Positions 1 through 8,126 are shown, counted from the stretch's first letter. The stretch is DNA of 64,000 nt from an uncultured Bacteroidia bacterium (GCA_902789435.1 CADAOA010000001.1:28050-92049), one strand, 5' to 3'. Notes: a model not told the origin generated them from the letters alone. Numbers and translations are program-made.

Positions 1-1061
1 TCGCAGAGGAGGATCTTGTTCATTTCCTCGGCGATTCTCTCGCGGCTGAGTATCTCCAGCCTGCCTTTGTTCCTTTTTATGCTCTCGATGGACTCCGGAA
101 CAATGGTAAAATGCAGCTGGGAGGCAAACCTGATGGCGCGGATCATTCTCAAAGGGTCGTCCGAGTAGGTGATGTCCGGGTCCAGCGGGGTTCTCAGCAG
201 GCCTTTCTGAAGGTCCGCCACTCCGCCGAACGGATCCACCAGATTCCCGAAGTCCTCCTTCTGCAGGCTGAAAGCCAGGGCATTGACTGTAAAATCACGG
301 CGTTTCTGGTCATCCTCGAGAGTTCCGTCTTCAACGATAGGTTTCCTGGAATTGCGGTTGTAGGACTCTCTCCTGGCTCCCACAAACTCTATCTCGATGC
401 CGTTCCATCTGAACATTGCCGTTCCGAAGTTCTTGAATACGGATACCTTGCTGTGGATTTTCTCCCCGACGGCGCTTGCTATCTCAATTCCGCTGCCTTC
501 TACTACCACGTCAATGTCGTTGCGAGGCCTCTGAAGGAAGCAGTCCCTCACAAAGCCTCCTATGACAAAGGCCCTTACGCCGTGCTCCGCCGCAGTCTCG
601 GATATTATCTGGAATATCTTGTCTTTAAGGAATATGTCGTTTCCTCCTGTCATTGCCTGTTCTTTCTTTTCTTCGGTGTAGGCAGGTATGTCGCCGATGA
701 ACACATACTGTTTTTTCTCCTGGTCATACCGGCAGGCAAAGGTTTCCTTCCCGTTTGTTACCACGATGTATTCTACCTTGAGTATCAGTGCATAGTGCCA
801 TATCTGCTCAAATGTCCTGGAAGAAATCTTAACCGTGGGTCTCTTGCATTCGACAATCATCTTGGGGGTGAGGTCTTTCCCGTAGCAGACGATGTCGCAC
901 CTTAACTTTACATCGCCGATGGAGATTTCAGTCTCGCTGCCCATCATGTGCAGAGGCCAGCCCCGCTTTTCGTTGAGATAGCGGATAAACTGCTGCCGGA
1001 CATTCTCCTCCGGAGTCAGTGCCACACGTTTCTTTCTGAGCGGGTCAAAAATCTCTTCCAT
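1..1061 (-). CDS. HSDR_N-like nuclease domain fused to CCA-adding enzyme (3' end off window)
   Basis: One uninterrupted frame starts at the ATG at 1061 and leaves the left edge after 353 codons. Residues 1-130 look like the stand-alone HSDR_N_2 proteins of Bacteroidales (N-terminal PD-(D/E)XK domain of type I restriction subunit R), with candidate catalytic residues D56 and E71-x-K73. After only about ten residues, with a Met at 137 (ATG at 653), the frame becomes a class II tRNA nucleotidyltransferase/poly(A) polymerase head: GGFVRD at 168-173, metal-binding D182-x-D184, a DFTVNALAF motif and DDPLRMIRAIRFA. That enzyme adds CCA to tRNA 3' ends; no CCA is encoded on the tRNA in this window. 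The HD domain expected downstream is not visible. In relatives I know of, the two domains are separate genes and the HSDR_N gene lies beside holA, as here. An internal start at Met137 could also give a free CCA enzyme. Domain calls are firm; the fusion could be an assembly indel. Confidence 0.8.
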   Translation of the reverse strand, partial: MEEIFDPLRKKRVALTPEENVRQQFIRYLNEKRGWPLHMMGSETEISIGDVKLRCDIVCYGKDLTPKMIVECKRPTVKISSRTFEQIWHYALILKVEYIVVTNGKETFACRYDQEKKQYVFIGDIPAYTEEKKEQAMTGGNDIFLKDKIFQIISETAAEHGVRAFVIGGFVRDCFLQRPRNDIDVVVEGSGIEIASAVGEKIHSKVSVFKNFGTAMFRWNGIEIEFVGARRESYNRNSRKPIVEDGTLEDDQKRRDFTVNALAFSLQKEDFGNLVDPFGGVADLQKGLLRTPLDPDITYSDDPLRMIRAIRFASQLHFTIVPESIESIKRNKGRLEILSRERIAEEMNKILLC

Positions 1062-1067
1062 AACACA

Positions 1068-1075
1068 CAAATATA
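1068..1075 (-). promoter_or_regulatory. -7 element TATATTTG for the nuclease-CCA gene
   Basis: On the minus strand the sequence matches the Bacteroidetes -7 consensus TAnnTTTG exactly. It ends 6 bp before the ATG, so the transcript would be leaderless or nearly so. No clear -33 TTG is seen. Confidence 0.45.
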
Positions 1076-1087
1076 AGAAAAATGGGT

Positions 1088-1095
1088 TAACTTTG
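1088..1095 (+). promoter_or_regulatory. -7 element TAACTTTG for holA
   Basis: Matches TAnnTTTG and lies 24 bp before the holA ATG. No -33 box is evident at the expected distance. It sits 12 bp from the divergent -7 element of the neighbouring gene. Confidence 0.4.
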
Positions 1096-1119
1096 AAGAT
1101 GGATACAGAAGTATAGTTT

Positions 1120-2163
1120 ATGGCTCAGAAGATAGACAAGGAAGGCAGTGTAAGGAAGTTCCAGCAGATAATGGACAATATCCGCGCAAAGAAGTTCACC
1201 GGCATATATGTCCTTGCCGGAGAGGAGCCGTACTATTCAGATGTGATCATCGATGCTCTCAACTCCACAGTGCTGGACGAGAGCCAGAAAGACTTCAACC
1301 TGAGCGTTGTCTACGGAAACGAGACCGATGCCGGACAGATTGTCTGCCTTTGCAGGAGATATCCTGTTGCCAGCCCGTATCAGCTGATCATCGTCAAGGA
1401 GGCTCAGCAGCTTTCTTCCCTCCAGCCTTTTGAGTATTACCTGAAGGTTCCGGCTCCTGACACCATCCTGGTGCTGAGTTTCACGGGCAAGAACCTGGAC
1501 AAGCGCACCGGTTTCTACAAGAGCCTCAAAGACAAGGCGGAGGTCCTGGAATCCTACCCTCTGGACGAGTGGAAGGTCCCGCAGTGGATTACAAACCACG
1601 TTCAGGAAAAGGGTTACAGCATCGAGCCTGACGCCGCCCAGCTTCTGGCCCAGAGCGCTGGAGTGTCGCTGAGGAAGATTGTCCTTGAGATAGACAAGCT
1701 TATCAAAGGCACAGACGGCACCGTCATAAGAGTCAAGGACGTTGAGGTGAACATCGGCGTTTCAAGAGACTACAACCCGTTCGAGCTCTGCAAGGCGATA
1801 GGGGAAAGGAACATCCTGAGGGCCTTTTCTATCGCCGAGGTGTTTGCCTCCAACTCCAAGAAATACCCGATCCAGGCCACTTTGGGCGCAATGTTCTTCT
1901 ACTTCAACCAGCTTCTGACTGTTGAAGCCGAGCTCTCACACGGCGAAAGAGACTTCTTCTCCGCTTGCCAGAAGGCCGGAGTCTTTGGAACCCAGAGAGT
2001 CAGGGAATACCAGACCGCAGCCAGAAACTTCCCGCTGAAAAAGACCATGGGCGTAATTTCCCTGATCAAAGACACGGACCTCAAGTCCAAGAGCAACTAC
2101 GGCGGCAATTCCACAGACGGAGCCCTCCTGAACGCCTTGCTTACAAAGATCTTTGTGCTGTAG
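1120..2163 (+). CDS. holA: DNA polymerase III delta subunit
   Basis: HolA is the clamp-loader subunit that opens the beta sliding clamp at primed DNA. The 347-residue protein has the family length. The N-terminal AAA+-like part contains an IYVLAGEEPYY stretch near residue 30 and a later TGKNLDKRTGFYKSL stretch typical of HolA; the C-terminal third is the helical collar domain. The gene is divergent from the HSDR_N-CCA gene, an arrangement (HSDR_N-type gene next to holA) that I recall from Bacteroides. It is convergent with an outer-membrane protein gene 16 bp away with no obvious terminator between them. Confidence 0.93.
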   Translation: MAQKIDKEGSVRKFQQIMDNIRAKKFTGIYVLAGEEPYYSDVIIDALNSTVLDESQKDFNLSVVYGNETDAGQIVCLCRRYPVASPYQLIIVKEAQQLSSLQPFEYYLKVPAPDTILVLSFTGKNLDKRTGFYKSLKDKAEVLESYPLDEWKVPQWITNHVQEKGYSIEPDAAQLLAQSAGVSLRKIVLEIDKLIKGTDGTVIRVKDVEVNIGVSRDYNPFELCKAIGERNILRAFSIAEVFASNSKKYPIQATLGAMFFYFNQLLTVEAELSHGERDFFSACQKAGVFGTQRVREYQTAARNFPLKKTMGVISLIKDTDLKSKSNYGGNSTDGALLNALLTKIFVL

Positions 2164-2179
2164 ATGTATCTGTAACAGC

Positions 2180-2797
2180 TTAGAACCTGAAGTTTACTCC
2201 AAGGGCAATCAGCGGTTCTATCCATGCTCCGGCACCACCTCCAGCAAACAGTGTCCCTACATCAGCTCGCACATACGGTGATATGGTTACGCCTCCGGCA
2301 TTGAAAGCCTTTCCTATGCCTGCACTTGCCACTATGCCTCCATCTTCAAGATCGCTGTCAGAGAACCCCAATGTAGCACCTGCTCTCAAGTTGAGATAAA
2401 ATGGATCTTTGCCTTGAGAGAAGTTGAATCTGAAATCAGCGAAAACAGGAACGTTGTACCTGTCTTTTTTGAATGTTTTCTCATGAACGGTGCCAGTTGC
2501 ATCTCCAATTCCAACTTTGACATCACCATCTTTATCGCGATAATAATCAAATCCCAACCCCACTCCTATGGAGGTTTTCGCTGACTTCTGCTTACCAATG
2601 ATGAAATAGGCTCCAGCCTTTCCGTTCCAGTCGCTGCTGAGGCAGAAAGCATATTCTCCTCCAACTTCGAAATATCGCTGAGGTGTAAAATCTCTCTTGT
2701 CCTGAGCTGATAGTCTTGTTGCTCCAAACAGAAGCAGGGAAAAGACGAGGCAGGTCAGGACCCGCCTTGGAAAAGATATAAGTCTTGTTCTAGCCAT
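2180..2797 (-). CDS. small outer-membrane beta-barrel protein
   Basis: A 205-residue protein with an N-terminal signal peptide (hydrophobic stretch at about 13-26, likely cut after LSAQ near 32). The rest alternates polar and hydrophobic residues as in a porin-type barrel and ends in an aromatic residue (GVNFRF), the usual barrel-insertion signal. Repeated Gly/aromatic strands and a conserved Asp-rich loop (YYRDKDGDVKVGIGD) resemble the outer membrane protein beta-barrel families (PF13505/PF13568). It follows alr after 66 bp and may be the last gene of the envelope operon or have its own weak promoter. No specific function can be given. Confidence 0.7.
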   Translation of the reverse strand: MARTRLISFPRRVLTCLVFSLLLFGATRLSAQDKRDFTPQRYFEVGGEYAFCLSSDWNGKAGAYFIIGKQKSAKTSIGVGLGFDYYRDKDGDVKVGIGDATGTVHEKTFKKDRYNVPVFADFRFNFSQGKDPFYLNLRAGATLGFSDSDLEDGGIVASAGIGKAFNAGGVTISPYVRADVGTLFAGGGAGAWIEPLIALGVNFRF

Positions 2798-2863
2798 AAT
2801 AAACTGATTTCATTTGTTGTTATGCCGGTTGCATATTGTTTTGCAGCTTAATTGCGTTGCAGC

Positions 2864-3970
2864 TTACTTTACCACCACTCTCTTTACGCGCTTTGCTATT
2901 GAGGTATAGACCTCGTATGGGATGGTGTCCAGAACCTTTGCCTGGTCGATGGCTGTCGGTTTGTCACCGAAGACGGTCACGATGTCTCCAACCTTGACAT
3001 CCTTTACATTGGTAACGTCTATCATGCACATGTCCATGCAGATGTTGCCGATGGTAGGAACGAGTTTGCCGTTTACGCAGAACTTGGTGGCTCCTCTGCC
3101 GAAGTGGCGGTTGATGCCGTCTGCATATCCAAGAGGCAGGGTGGCGATCTTTGAAGGGCGGGTAATCTTGCCGTGGCGGCCGTAGCCTACGGTGCCGTCT
3201 TCCGGAGTGAGCTCCTTGATCTGGAGGATGCGGCATTTCAGACTTGCTACAGGCATAACGTTCTTCTGGTTGACGGCGCTTACACCGTAGATGCCGATGC
3301 CGAGCCTGCACATGTCTTTCTGGTACTTGGAGAATCTCTCTATGCCGGCTGAGTTGAGTATGTGGTGGATAGGGTGGTAGCCAATAGCCTCGTCTATCTG
3401 TGGAGCCATCTTGTCGTAGAGGGCAATCTGGCCAAGGGTGAACTTGTCCCATTTCTTCTCGTCGGATGCGGCAAGGTGGGAGTAGATGCTCTGGACCTTG
3501 ATTTCCTTGTGGGCCTTGAGGAACTTGATCAGTTCAGGAAGCTCCTTTTCCATGAAACCCAGGCGGTGCATTCCGGTATCGAGCTTTATGTGCACAGGAT
3601 AAACGTCAACTCCCATCTTCTTTACAACGGCGTCGAACTTCTTGAGGGAATAGAGGTTAGGGATGCCCGGCTCCAGGCCGTTCTCTATGATTTCCTTGTA
3701 GTAGTCTGTTCCTGTGGTCAGAACTATGATAGGGGTCTTGATGCCGCCCGCGCGGAGCTCGATGCCCTCTATCGGATGAGCTACTGCAAAGTAGTCTGCC
3801 CCGGCCTTTTCCATCAATTTTGCAAAGTCAACGGCGCCGTGGCCGTATGAGTTGGCTTTGATGAGGATCAGAAGCTTGGTTTCCTTCTTGAGGTAGCTTC
3901 TGAAATACTTGAAGTTATGGAGAGCAGCCTTGGTGCTTATCTCCATCTGTGCAAATGTCTCTTTTTCCAT
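2864..3970 (-). CDS. alr: alanine racemase
   Basis: A PLP-dependent racemase making D-alanine for peptidoglycan. The start is placed at the ATG at 3970, 13 bp after the preceding epimerase gene; a longer frame to 4111 would overlap that gene by 128 bp and only adds an unrelated basic N-terminus. The 368-residue product is of normal length. K38 in the KANSYGHG motif is the PLP lysine, R222-x(5)-Y228-G is the phosphate-site strand, and Y263 in VGYGRHG is the second catalytic base. Many Bacteroidetes fuse alr to murF; here it stands alone. It is probably co-transcribed with the glycosylation genes upstream. Confidence 0.93.
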   Translation of the reverse strand: MEKETFAQMEISTKAALHNFKYFRSYLKKETKLLILIKANSYGHGAVDFAKLMEKAGADYFAVAHPIEGIELRAGGIKTPIIVLTTGTDYYKEIIENGLEPGIPNLYSLKKFDAVVKKMGVDVYPVHIKLDTGMHRLGFMEKELPELIKFLKAHKEIKVQSIYSHLAASDEKKWDKFTLGQIALYDKMAPQIDEAIGYHPIHHILNSAGIERFSKYQKDMCRLGIGIYGVSAVNQKNVMPVASLKCRILQIKELTPEDGTVGYGRHGKITRPSKIATLPLGYADGINRHFGRGATKFCVNGKLVPTIGNICMDMCMIDVTNVKDVKVGDIVTVFGDKPTAIDQAKVLDTIPYEVYTSIAKRVKRVVVK

Positions 3971-3983
3971 TTTATTAAGGACT

Positions 3984-4961
3984 TTAACTAATCTTGTAAA
4001 ACGCTTTGTACCAGTTATAGAACTCGGCGATGCCTTTTTCAAGAGGAGTGTCGGGGCGGAAGGCATAGTCTTCTTCCAGGGCCAAAGTGGATGCAAATGT
4101 AGTGTAAACATCGCCTCGTTGCATTCCTTTCATCACCTTTTTCGCCTTTTTGCCGGTAGTTCTCTCTATGGTGGAAATGAAGTCCATAAGCTGTACCGGA
4201 CGGCTGTTGCCGATGTTGTAAACGGGGCGTCTGGACTTGTTCGGGCCTTCAATCACGGCCACGATACCTTTGACGATGTCGTCTATATAGCTGAAGTCAC
4301 GGCTGAGGTTGCCACGGTTGTAAACATCTATAGGCTCGTCGCCGAGGATTTTCTTCATAAACTTGAAAGGAGCCATGTCTGGCCTTCCCCAAGGGCCGTA
4401 GACGGTGAAGAATCTCAGGCCGGTTGTCGGGAGGTTTCTCTGGTGGGTATAGACGTGGGCCATCAGCTCGTTGGATTTCTTGGTGGCGGCATAAAGGCTC
4501 TGAGGATCGTCAGTGCGGTCGTCTTCGCAGAAAGGAACCTTGGCGTTGTTGCCGTAGACGCTTGAGGAACTGGCATATACAAGATGCTTTACCTTGTACT
4601 TGCAGCAGAGTTCCAGGATGTTGAAAAAGCCGATGATGTTGCAGTGGATGTAGCTTGAGGGATTCTCGAATGAGTATCTCACTCCGGCCTGGGCAGCCAG
4701 GTTGCAGACCTTGTCGAACTTATGGGTCTTGAAGATCTTTTCCATTGCGCCGAGGTCAGCGATGTCTTTCTCGGAGAAGGAGAAGCTGCCCTTTGCGGTC
4801 CTGGCGCATTTCCTGACATAGGCGAGCCTTGCCTTTTTAAGGCTAGGGTCATAGTAGGAGTTCATGTTGTCGATTCCGACAACCGTATGGCCTCTTCTTA
4901 CCAGTTCCACGGCGGTGTGGGAACCTATGAAGCCTGCGGCACCTGTCAAAAGTATCTTCAT
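3984..4961 (-). CDS. UDP-glucuronate 4-epimerase-like SDR protein
   Basis: An NAD-dependent extended short-chain dehydrogenase of 325 residues. The Rossmann motif GAAGFIG is at 7-13 and the catalytic Y157-x(3)-K161 follows the Ser cluster at 131-134. The stretch DN-x-N-x-YYD-x(2)-LK-x-ARL at 31-46, and the later GRPDMAPFKFMKKIL segment, are hallmarks of UDP-glucuronate 4-epimerases (CapI/LpsL), which make UDP-galacturonate, rather than of GalE. The gene overlaps the upstream GT39 gene by 4 bp (ATGA), so the two are translationally coupled. Together with the GT2 and GT39 genes this suggests the activated sugar used by this operon is a uronic acid; that is inference. Confidence 0.85.
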   Translation of the reverse strand: MKILLTGAAGFIGSHTAVELVRRGHTVVGIDNMNSYYDPSLKKARLAYVRKCARTAKGSFSFSEKDIADLGAMEKIFKTHKFDKVCNLAAQAGVRYSFENPSSYIHCNIIGFFNILELCCKYKVKHLVYASSSSVYGNNAKVPFCEDDRTDDPQSLYAATKKSNELMAHVYTHQRNLPTTGLRFFTVYGPWGRPDMAPFKFMKKILGDEPIDVYNRGNLSRDFSYIDDIVKGIVAVIEGPNKSRRPVYNIGNSRPVQLMDFISTIERTTGKKAKKVMKGMQRGDVYTTFASTLALEEDYAFRPDTPLEKGIAEFYNWYKAFYKIS

Positions 4962-6613
4962 TGTTCTTCTTTGTTAACTTCTGCGTTGTCTTTCTTGGCG
5001 GAGAAATCTGCATAGCAGACATTGTCTCCGAGCCTTACGTAAGGCTTGCCTTCAAGGACGCTTCTCAGGGTGGAGTCTCTCTTGAGCCTCCTTTCCTTGA
5101 AGAACAGTATTCCGTCCTGGATGCCGCTGAGGCTCTCTTTGTCTATTTCTTTGATAGAGAGTCCTTCCTGCTTGAAGTAATAGTCCATGTTAGGAGCCGC
5201 GCTGAAGTCGTAGTAAAGCAGCGGGCTATCTTTCTCCCTGGCGGTCCTGGCGGCTTCCAGGCATCCGTCCTTGACTCCGGTCATCCTGTTTATCTGGTTC
5301 ATAGAGAAACTGCCCAGGAATATGGTCACGAAGATGGAAGCCGATATGATGGAAATTGCCAGCGGGGTATGCTTGTCTTTCAAGGCTTTCAGAGCGAGCA
5401 GTCCGCCCAGAACCATCGGGATGAGAATCACCCAGTATGGAGCCCAGAGTCCGGGCAGGGCCCCGGCAATCTTTTCCGGAATGATGAATCTCTTGAAAAT
5501 GGATGCGATGCCTATCGCGATAAAAATCCAGGCTATGGCCGCCACGATTCCCTTGACAAGTCTGTCATCCTTGAAATACGGCAGAAGAAGCGCTCCGCCG
5601 TAGATGAAGAACGGAATGGCAGGGAGAAGATAAATAGCGATCTTGGAACTTACAAGGGAGAGCATCACGAGGATGGTCAGTGCCGTGGTAATCATCAGCT
5701 TGATTCTGATACCTCCCAAAAAGCGGTTCCTCCATCCCTTGATTATGAGCACGATGCAGAGCAGGCTCCATACTGCGACAATCCACCAGTAGCCCGCAAG
5801 ATAGTACCAGAATGGGGCCTTGTGGTGGAAAGAGTTCACGCCACGGTCCACTGTCTGGTGGAAGAGCAGGTTGTTCAGGTAGCCCTTGCCGCCTTCCAGA
5901 TAGACTCCCGTCCACCAGAGGCCGCAAAGAACAATCAGAATGAGCCAGAATCTCCAGCCCAGGTATTTTCCTATCCTCAGATCCTTGTCGGCGACAAGGA
6001 AAACCAATATGCAGATCACAGGGGCCAGAAATCCCACGGCTCCCTTGGAGAATATGGCAAAGAACACATAGATTGGCAGAAGGATGCGGTCTCTCTTGAA
6101 AAGGGCAGCTTCGTGAGTCATTTCTCCCGCCTTTGCCTCCCTGGCTCCTTTCTTGTTGGCGTACATCTTGCCGAAAGTGTACATGGCCAGCACTATGAAC
6201 ATGCACATCAGCATATCCATCCTCAAGACTATGGAGGCTGCCAGGAACATCACGCTCGAGTGCAGCATCAGAAGGGCGGCCGTGCTCTCTTCCCCGTCCA
6301 GTTTCTCCTCTGTCCAGCGGTCCATTATCCAGCCGGTTACAAAGGCCGGAAGGAGACTCAGAAGGCAGCTCAGTAGAAACATCGAGTGGAACCCGAAGAC
6401 TTTCTTCAGGATCATCGCGAACCAGAAATACAAAGGCGGCTTGTCCGCGTAAGGCTGACCGTGGTCGTAGAAGGTTATGAAGTTGCCGTTAGAGAGGGCG
6501 TCGTCCACGATGTTCAGGTACCTCAGTTCGTTGGCAGGAGTGTATTCCCTCAGAATCATCAGAGGGAGAAGCATCGCGAAGATGAAAAGGAATATGACGG
6601 TTCTTCTTTTCAT
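4958..6613 (-). CDS. ArnT/PMT-like GT39 glycosyltransferase
   Basis: A 551-residue integral membrane protein with about eleven hydrophobic segments in the N-terminal two thirds and a soluble C-terminal part of about 110 residues. Near the N-terminus E29 in ANELRY corresponds to the catalytic acidic residue of the first periplasmic loop in PMT/ArnT enzymes (usually DExRY), and K58-PPLYFWF matches their KPPLxYW motif. These enzymes move a sugar from a polyprenyl-phosphate carrier to lipid A or another acceptor on the outer face of the inner membrane. Four-base overlaps on both sides (with the LAB_N gene and the epimerase gene) mark a tight operon. Donor and acceptor are not known; a uronic acid is suggested by the epimerase. 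Confidence 0.85.
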   Translation of the reverse strand: MKRRTVIFLFIFAMLLPLMILREYTPANELRYLNIVDDALSNGNFITFYDHGQPYADKPPLYFWFAMILKKVFGFHSMFLLSCLLSLLPAFVTGWIMDRWTEEKLDGEESTAALLMLHSSVMFLAASIVLRMDMLMCMFIVLAMYTFGKMYANKKGAREAKAGEMTHEAALFKRDRILLPIYVFFAIFSKGAVGFLAPVICILVFLVADKDLRIGKYLGWRFWLILIVLCGLWWTGVYLEGGKGYLNNLLFHQTVDRGVNSFHHKAPFWYYLAGYWWIVAVWSLLCIVLIIKGWRNRFLGGIRIKLMITTALTILVMLSLVSSKIAIYLLPAIPFFIYGGALLLPYFKDDRLVKGIVAAIAWIFIAIGIASIFKRFIIPEKIAGALPGLWAPYWVILIPMVLGGLLALKALKDKHTPLAISIISASIFVTIFLGSFSMNQINRMTGVKDGCLEAARTAREKDSPLLYYDFSAAPNMDYYFKQEGLSIKEIDKESLSGIQDGILFFKERRLKRDSTLRSVLEGKPYVRLGDNVCYADFSAKKDNAEVNKEEQ

Positions 6614-7302
6614 GAGCGGGCCTCCTTTTTACGCTGTTTGTTAAGGATCATCAGATTCCTTGTATATGATATGAATCCTGTCGCCTGTCCGATTGCCAGC
6701 ACGGGATCTTTCCTGATAATTGCGTATGACACTATGCAGGCGCTGCCAATCAGGCTGATGATCCAGAATCCGGCAGGAAGGTGGCTCTCGTTCCTTTTCT
6801 TGGAATAGAAGAACTGGTAAACGAATCGCAGTGTAAAGATTATCTGTCCCAGGGAACCATAGATAACAAGCCACAAAGGAATGTTGGTGTTCTGGAAAAC
6901 CTGTTGCTTGAAGCCCTCGAGGTCTGTCAGTATGTATCCGATTCCTACGATTGGGGTTATAAGGAGTATTGTAAGGAGCGGTGCCTTCCACCAGATGTTG
7001 CCCTTTGAACCCTCAATCCGCCCGTCCTTGGAAATGCTCCAAACTCCCTTGATCTTCAGGTTCCACATATAGATGTAGTAGGAGATAACCTGGCCGAACA
7101 TTATGGCAAAGTCGTTCCTCAGCCATCCGTATATGAAAAACAGGTATGAAGCCACCAGACTAAGTACCCAGAAGATGGTAGGGGACACCACTTTCTTCTT
7201 TCTCTCAGACATAATCCACTGGACCAGTATCCTGGCGGAGAAAAGCCCCTGCGCCAGAAATCCGATACCGAATATGATCCATTGGCTGAGTGTCCTCTCC
7301 AT
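6610..7302 (-). CDS. membrane protein with two LAB_N domains
   Basis: A 230-residue membrane protein with six or so hydrophobic segments. It contains two copies of the lipid-A-disaccharide synthase N-terminal domain (LAB_N, PF07578) fold: residues 1-80 (GFLAQGLFSARILVQW ... GQVISYYIYMWNL) and about 145-225 (GSLGQIIFTLRFVYQF ... GQATGFISYTRNL). It is not LpxB itself, whose catalytic GT19 part is absent. In many bacteria this small protein sits between a DPM-type GT2 and an ArnT-type GT39, as here, and is thought to help handle the lipid-linked sugar. The start is 9 bp after the GT2 gene and its stop overlaps the GT39 start by 4 bp. Confidence 0.82.
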   Translation of the reverse strand: MERTLSQWIIFGIGFLAQGLFSARILVQWIMSERKKKVVSPTIFWVLSLVASYLFFIYGWLRNDFAIMFGQVISYYIYMWNLKIKGVWSISKDGRIEGSKGNIWWKAPLLTILLITPIVGIGYILTDLEGFKQQVFQNTNIPLWLVIYGSLGQIIFTLRFVYQFFYSKKRNESHLPAGFWIISLIGSACIVSYAIIRKDPVLAIGQATGFISYTRNLMILNKQRKKEARS

Positions 7303-7311
7303 TTGCGGATA

Positions 7312-8046
7312 TTATAAATTGTTGTCCTTGAAGGAGTAATTGATGTATCTTTTTTTCATCCAGCGATAGGCGAAGCAGTCTTTCATCGGGCCGATGAGCC
7401 TGTTCCAGACATTGTACTTGGATACGCCGGCAACTCTTGGGAAATGCCTTACCGGAACCTGCTTCATCTTTCCGCCGTCCTGAAGCTGGATCAGCGCCGG
7501 GAAGAAACGGTGCATGCCTGTGAACATAGGAACTCTCTTGGCGTAATCGGTGTGGAGGATTTTCAGAGGGCATCCGGTGTCCGTGGCACCGTCGTGGGTG
7601 AACATCTTGCGGAATCCGTTTGCAAACTTGCTCTGGAAATTCTTCCAGGCGGAGTCCTTGCGGTTGGCCCTGATTCCCATAACCAGAGGGTATTCGTCGG
7701 CGTAAGGGAGAAGCAGGTCAAAGTCCTCAGGAGTGGTCTGGAGGTCAGCGTCTATATATCCCACAAGCGGGGAGAAGGTGTTGTCGAATCCGGCCTTGAT
7801 GGCTCCGCTGAGCCCGGTTCTCTTCTCCAGGGAAAGGTAGAAGAAGTTCTTCCTTTGTGAGCACTCTTCCTTAATCATTTCCAATGACTTGTCAGCGCTT
7901 CCGTCGTTGACGAAAAGCACGCATGCGCTCTTGTCCTCAGAAGAGTTTATGTACTTGTCCAGGGTTTCTGCCAGCCTGGCTATGTTTCCCTCCTCGTTGA
8001 ACACGGGGGAAATTATGGTGAATCTGTAATCCGCAGTTTTGTTCAT
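7312..8046 (-). CDS. GT2 polyprenyl-phosphate glycosyltransferase
   Basis: A 244-residue GT-A enzyme of family GT2 (dolichyl-phosphate mannose synthase/ArnC/RgtE type). Motifs: ISPVFNEEGN at 12-21, NDGS at 47-50 and the metal-binding D99-A-D101 followed by LQTTPED. It lacks the C-terminal membrane pair of ArnC, so it is the short, peripheral form. It should transfer a sugar from a nucleotide donor to a polyprenyl phosphate on the cytoplasmic face, feeding the GT39 enzyme encoded downstream. It is the first gene of the operon, with a -7 element placed only 6 bp before the ATG. Confidence 0.88.
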   Translation of the reverse strand: MNKTADYRFTIISPVFNEEGNIARLAETLDKYINSSEDKSACVLFVNDGSADKSLEMIKEECSQRKNFFYLSLEKRTGLSGAIKAGFDNTFSPLVGYIDADLQTTPEDFDLLLPYADEYPLVMGIRANRKDSAWKNFQSKFANGFRKMFTHDGATDTGCPLKILHTDYAKRVPMFTGMHRFFPALIQLQDGGKMKQVPVRHFPRVAGVSKYNVWNRLIGPMKDCFAYRWMKKRYINYSFKDNNL

Positions 8047-8052
8047 AACTCA

Positions 8053-8060
8053 CAAATATA
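8053..8060 (-). promoter_or_regulatory. -7 element TATATTTG for the GT2-LAB_N-GT39-epimerase operon
   Basis: Exact TAnnTTTG match ending 6 bp before the GT2 start codon, implying a leaderless message. No -33 TTG is present at 19-21 bp. Confidence 0.45.
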
Positions 8061-8095
8061 ATAATTCTATTCCAATCACCTTCGCTGATACACAA

Positions 8096-8126
8096 TAAAA
8101 AAGGATGGCCCTAAGGTCATCCTTTT
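8096..8126 (-). terminator. intrinsic terminator after the Hc1-like gene
   Basis: An AAAAGGATG/CATCCTTTT stem with a further inner pair around a short loop, followed on the minus strand by a T run. It lies about 20 bp after the Hc1-like stop and separates it from the GT2 operon. Confidence 0.75.

Noticed and set aside
1-1061. A type I restriction system.
   Set aside because: Only the HSDR_N nuclease domain is present; there is no helicase part, no HsdM and no HsdS nearby.
3971-4111. An N-terminal extension of alanine racemase of 47 codons.
   Set aside because: It overlaps the epimerase gene and does not resemble the racemase family, while the ATG at 3970 gives a standard N-terminus.
4961-6376. 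A long open frame on the plus strand opposite the GT39 gene (471 codons).
   Set aside because: It mirrors the coding frame of a clear membrane glycosyltransferase on the minus strand, has no homologue-like motifs and overlaps it throughout.
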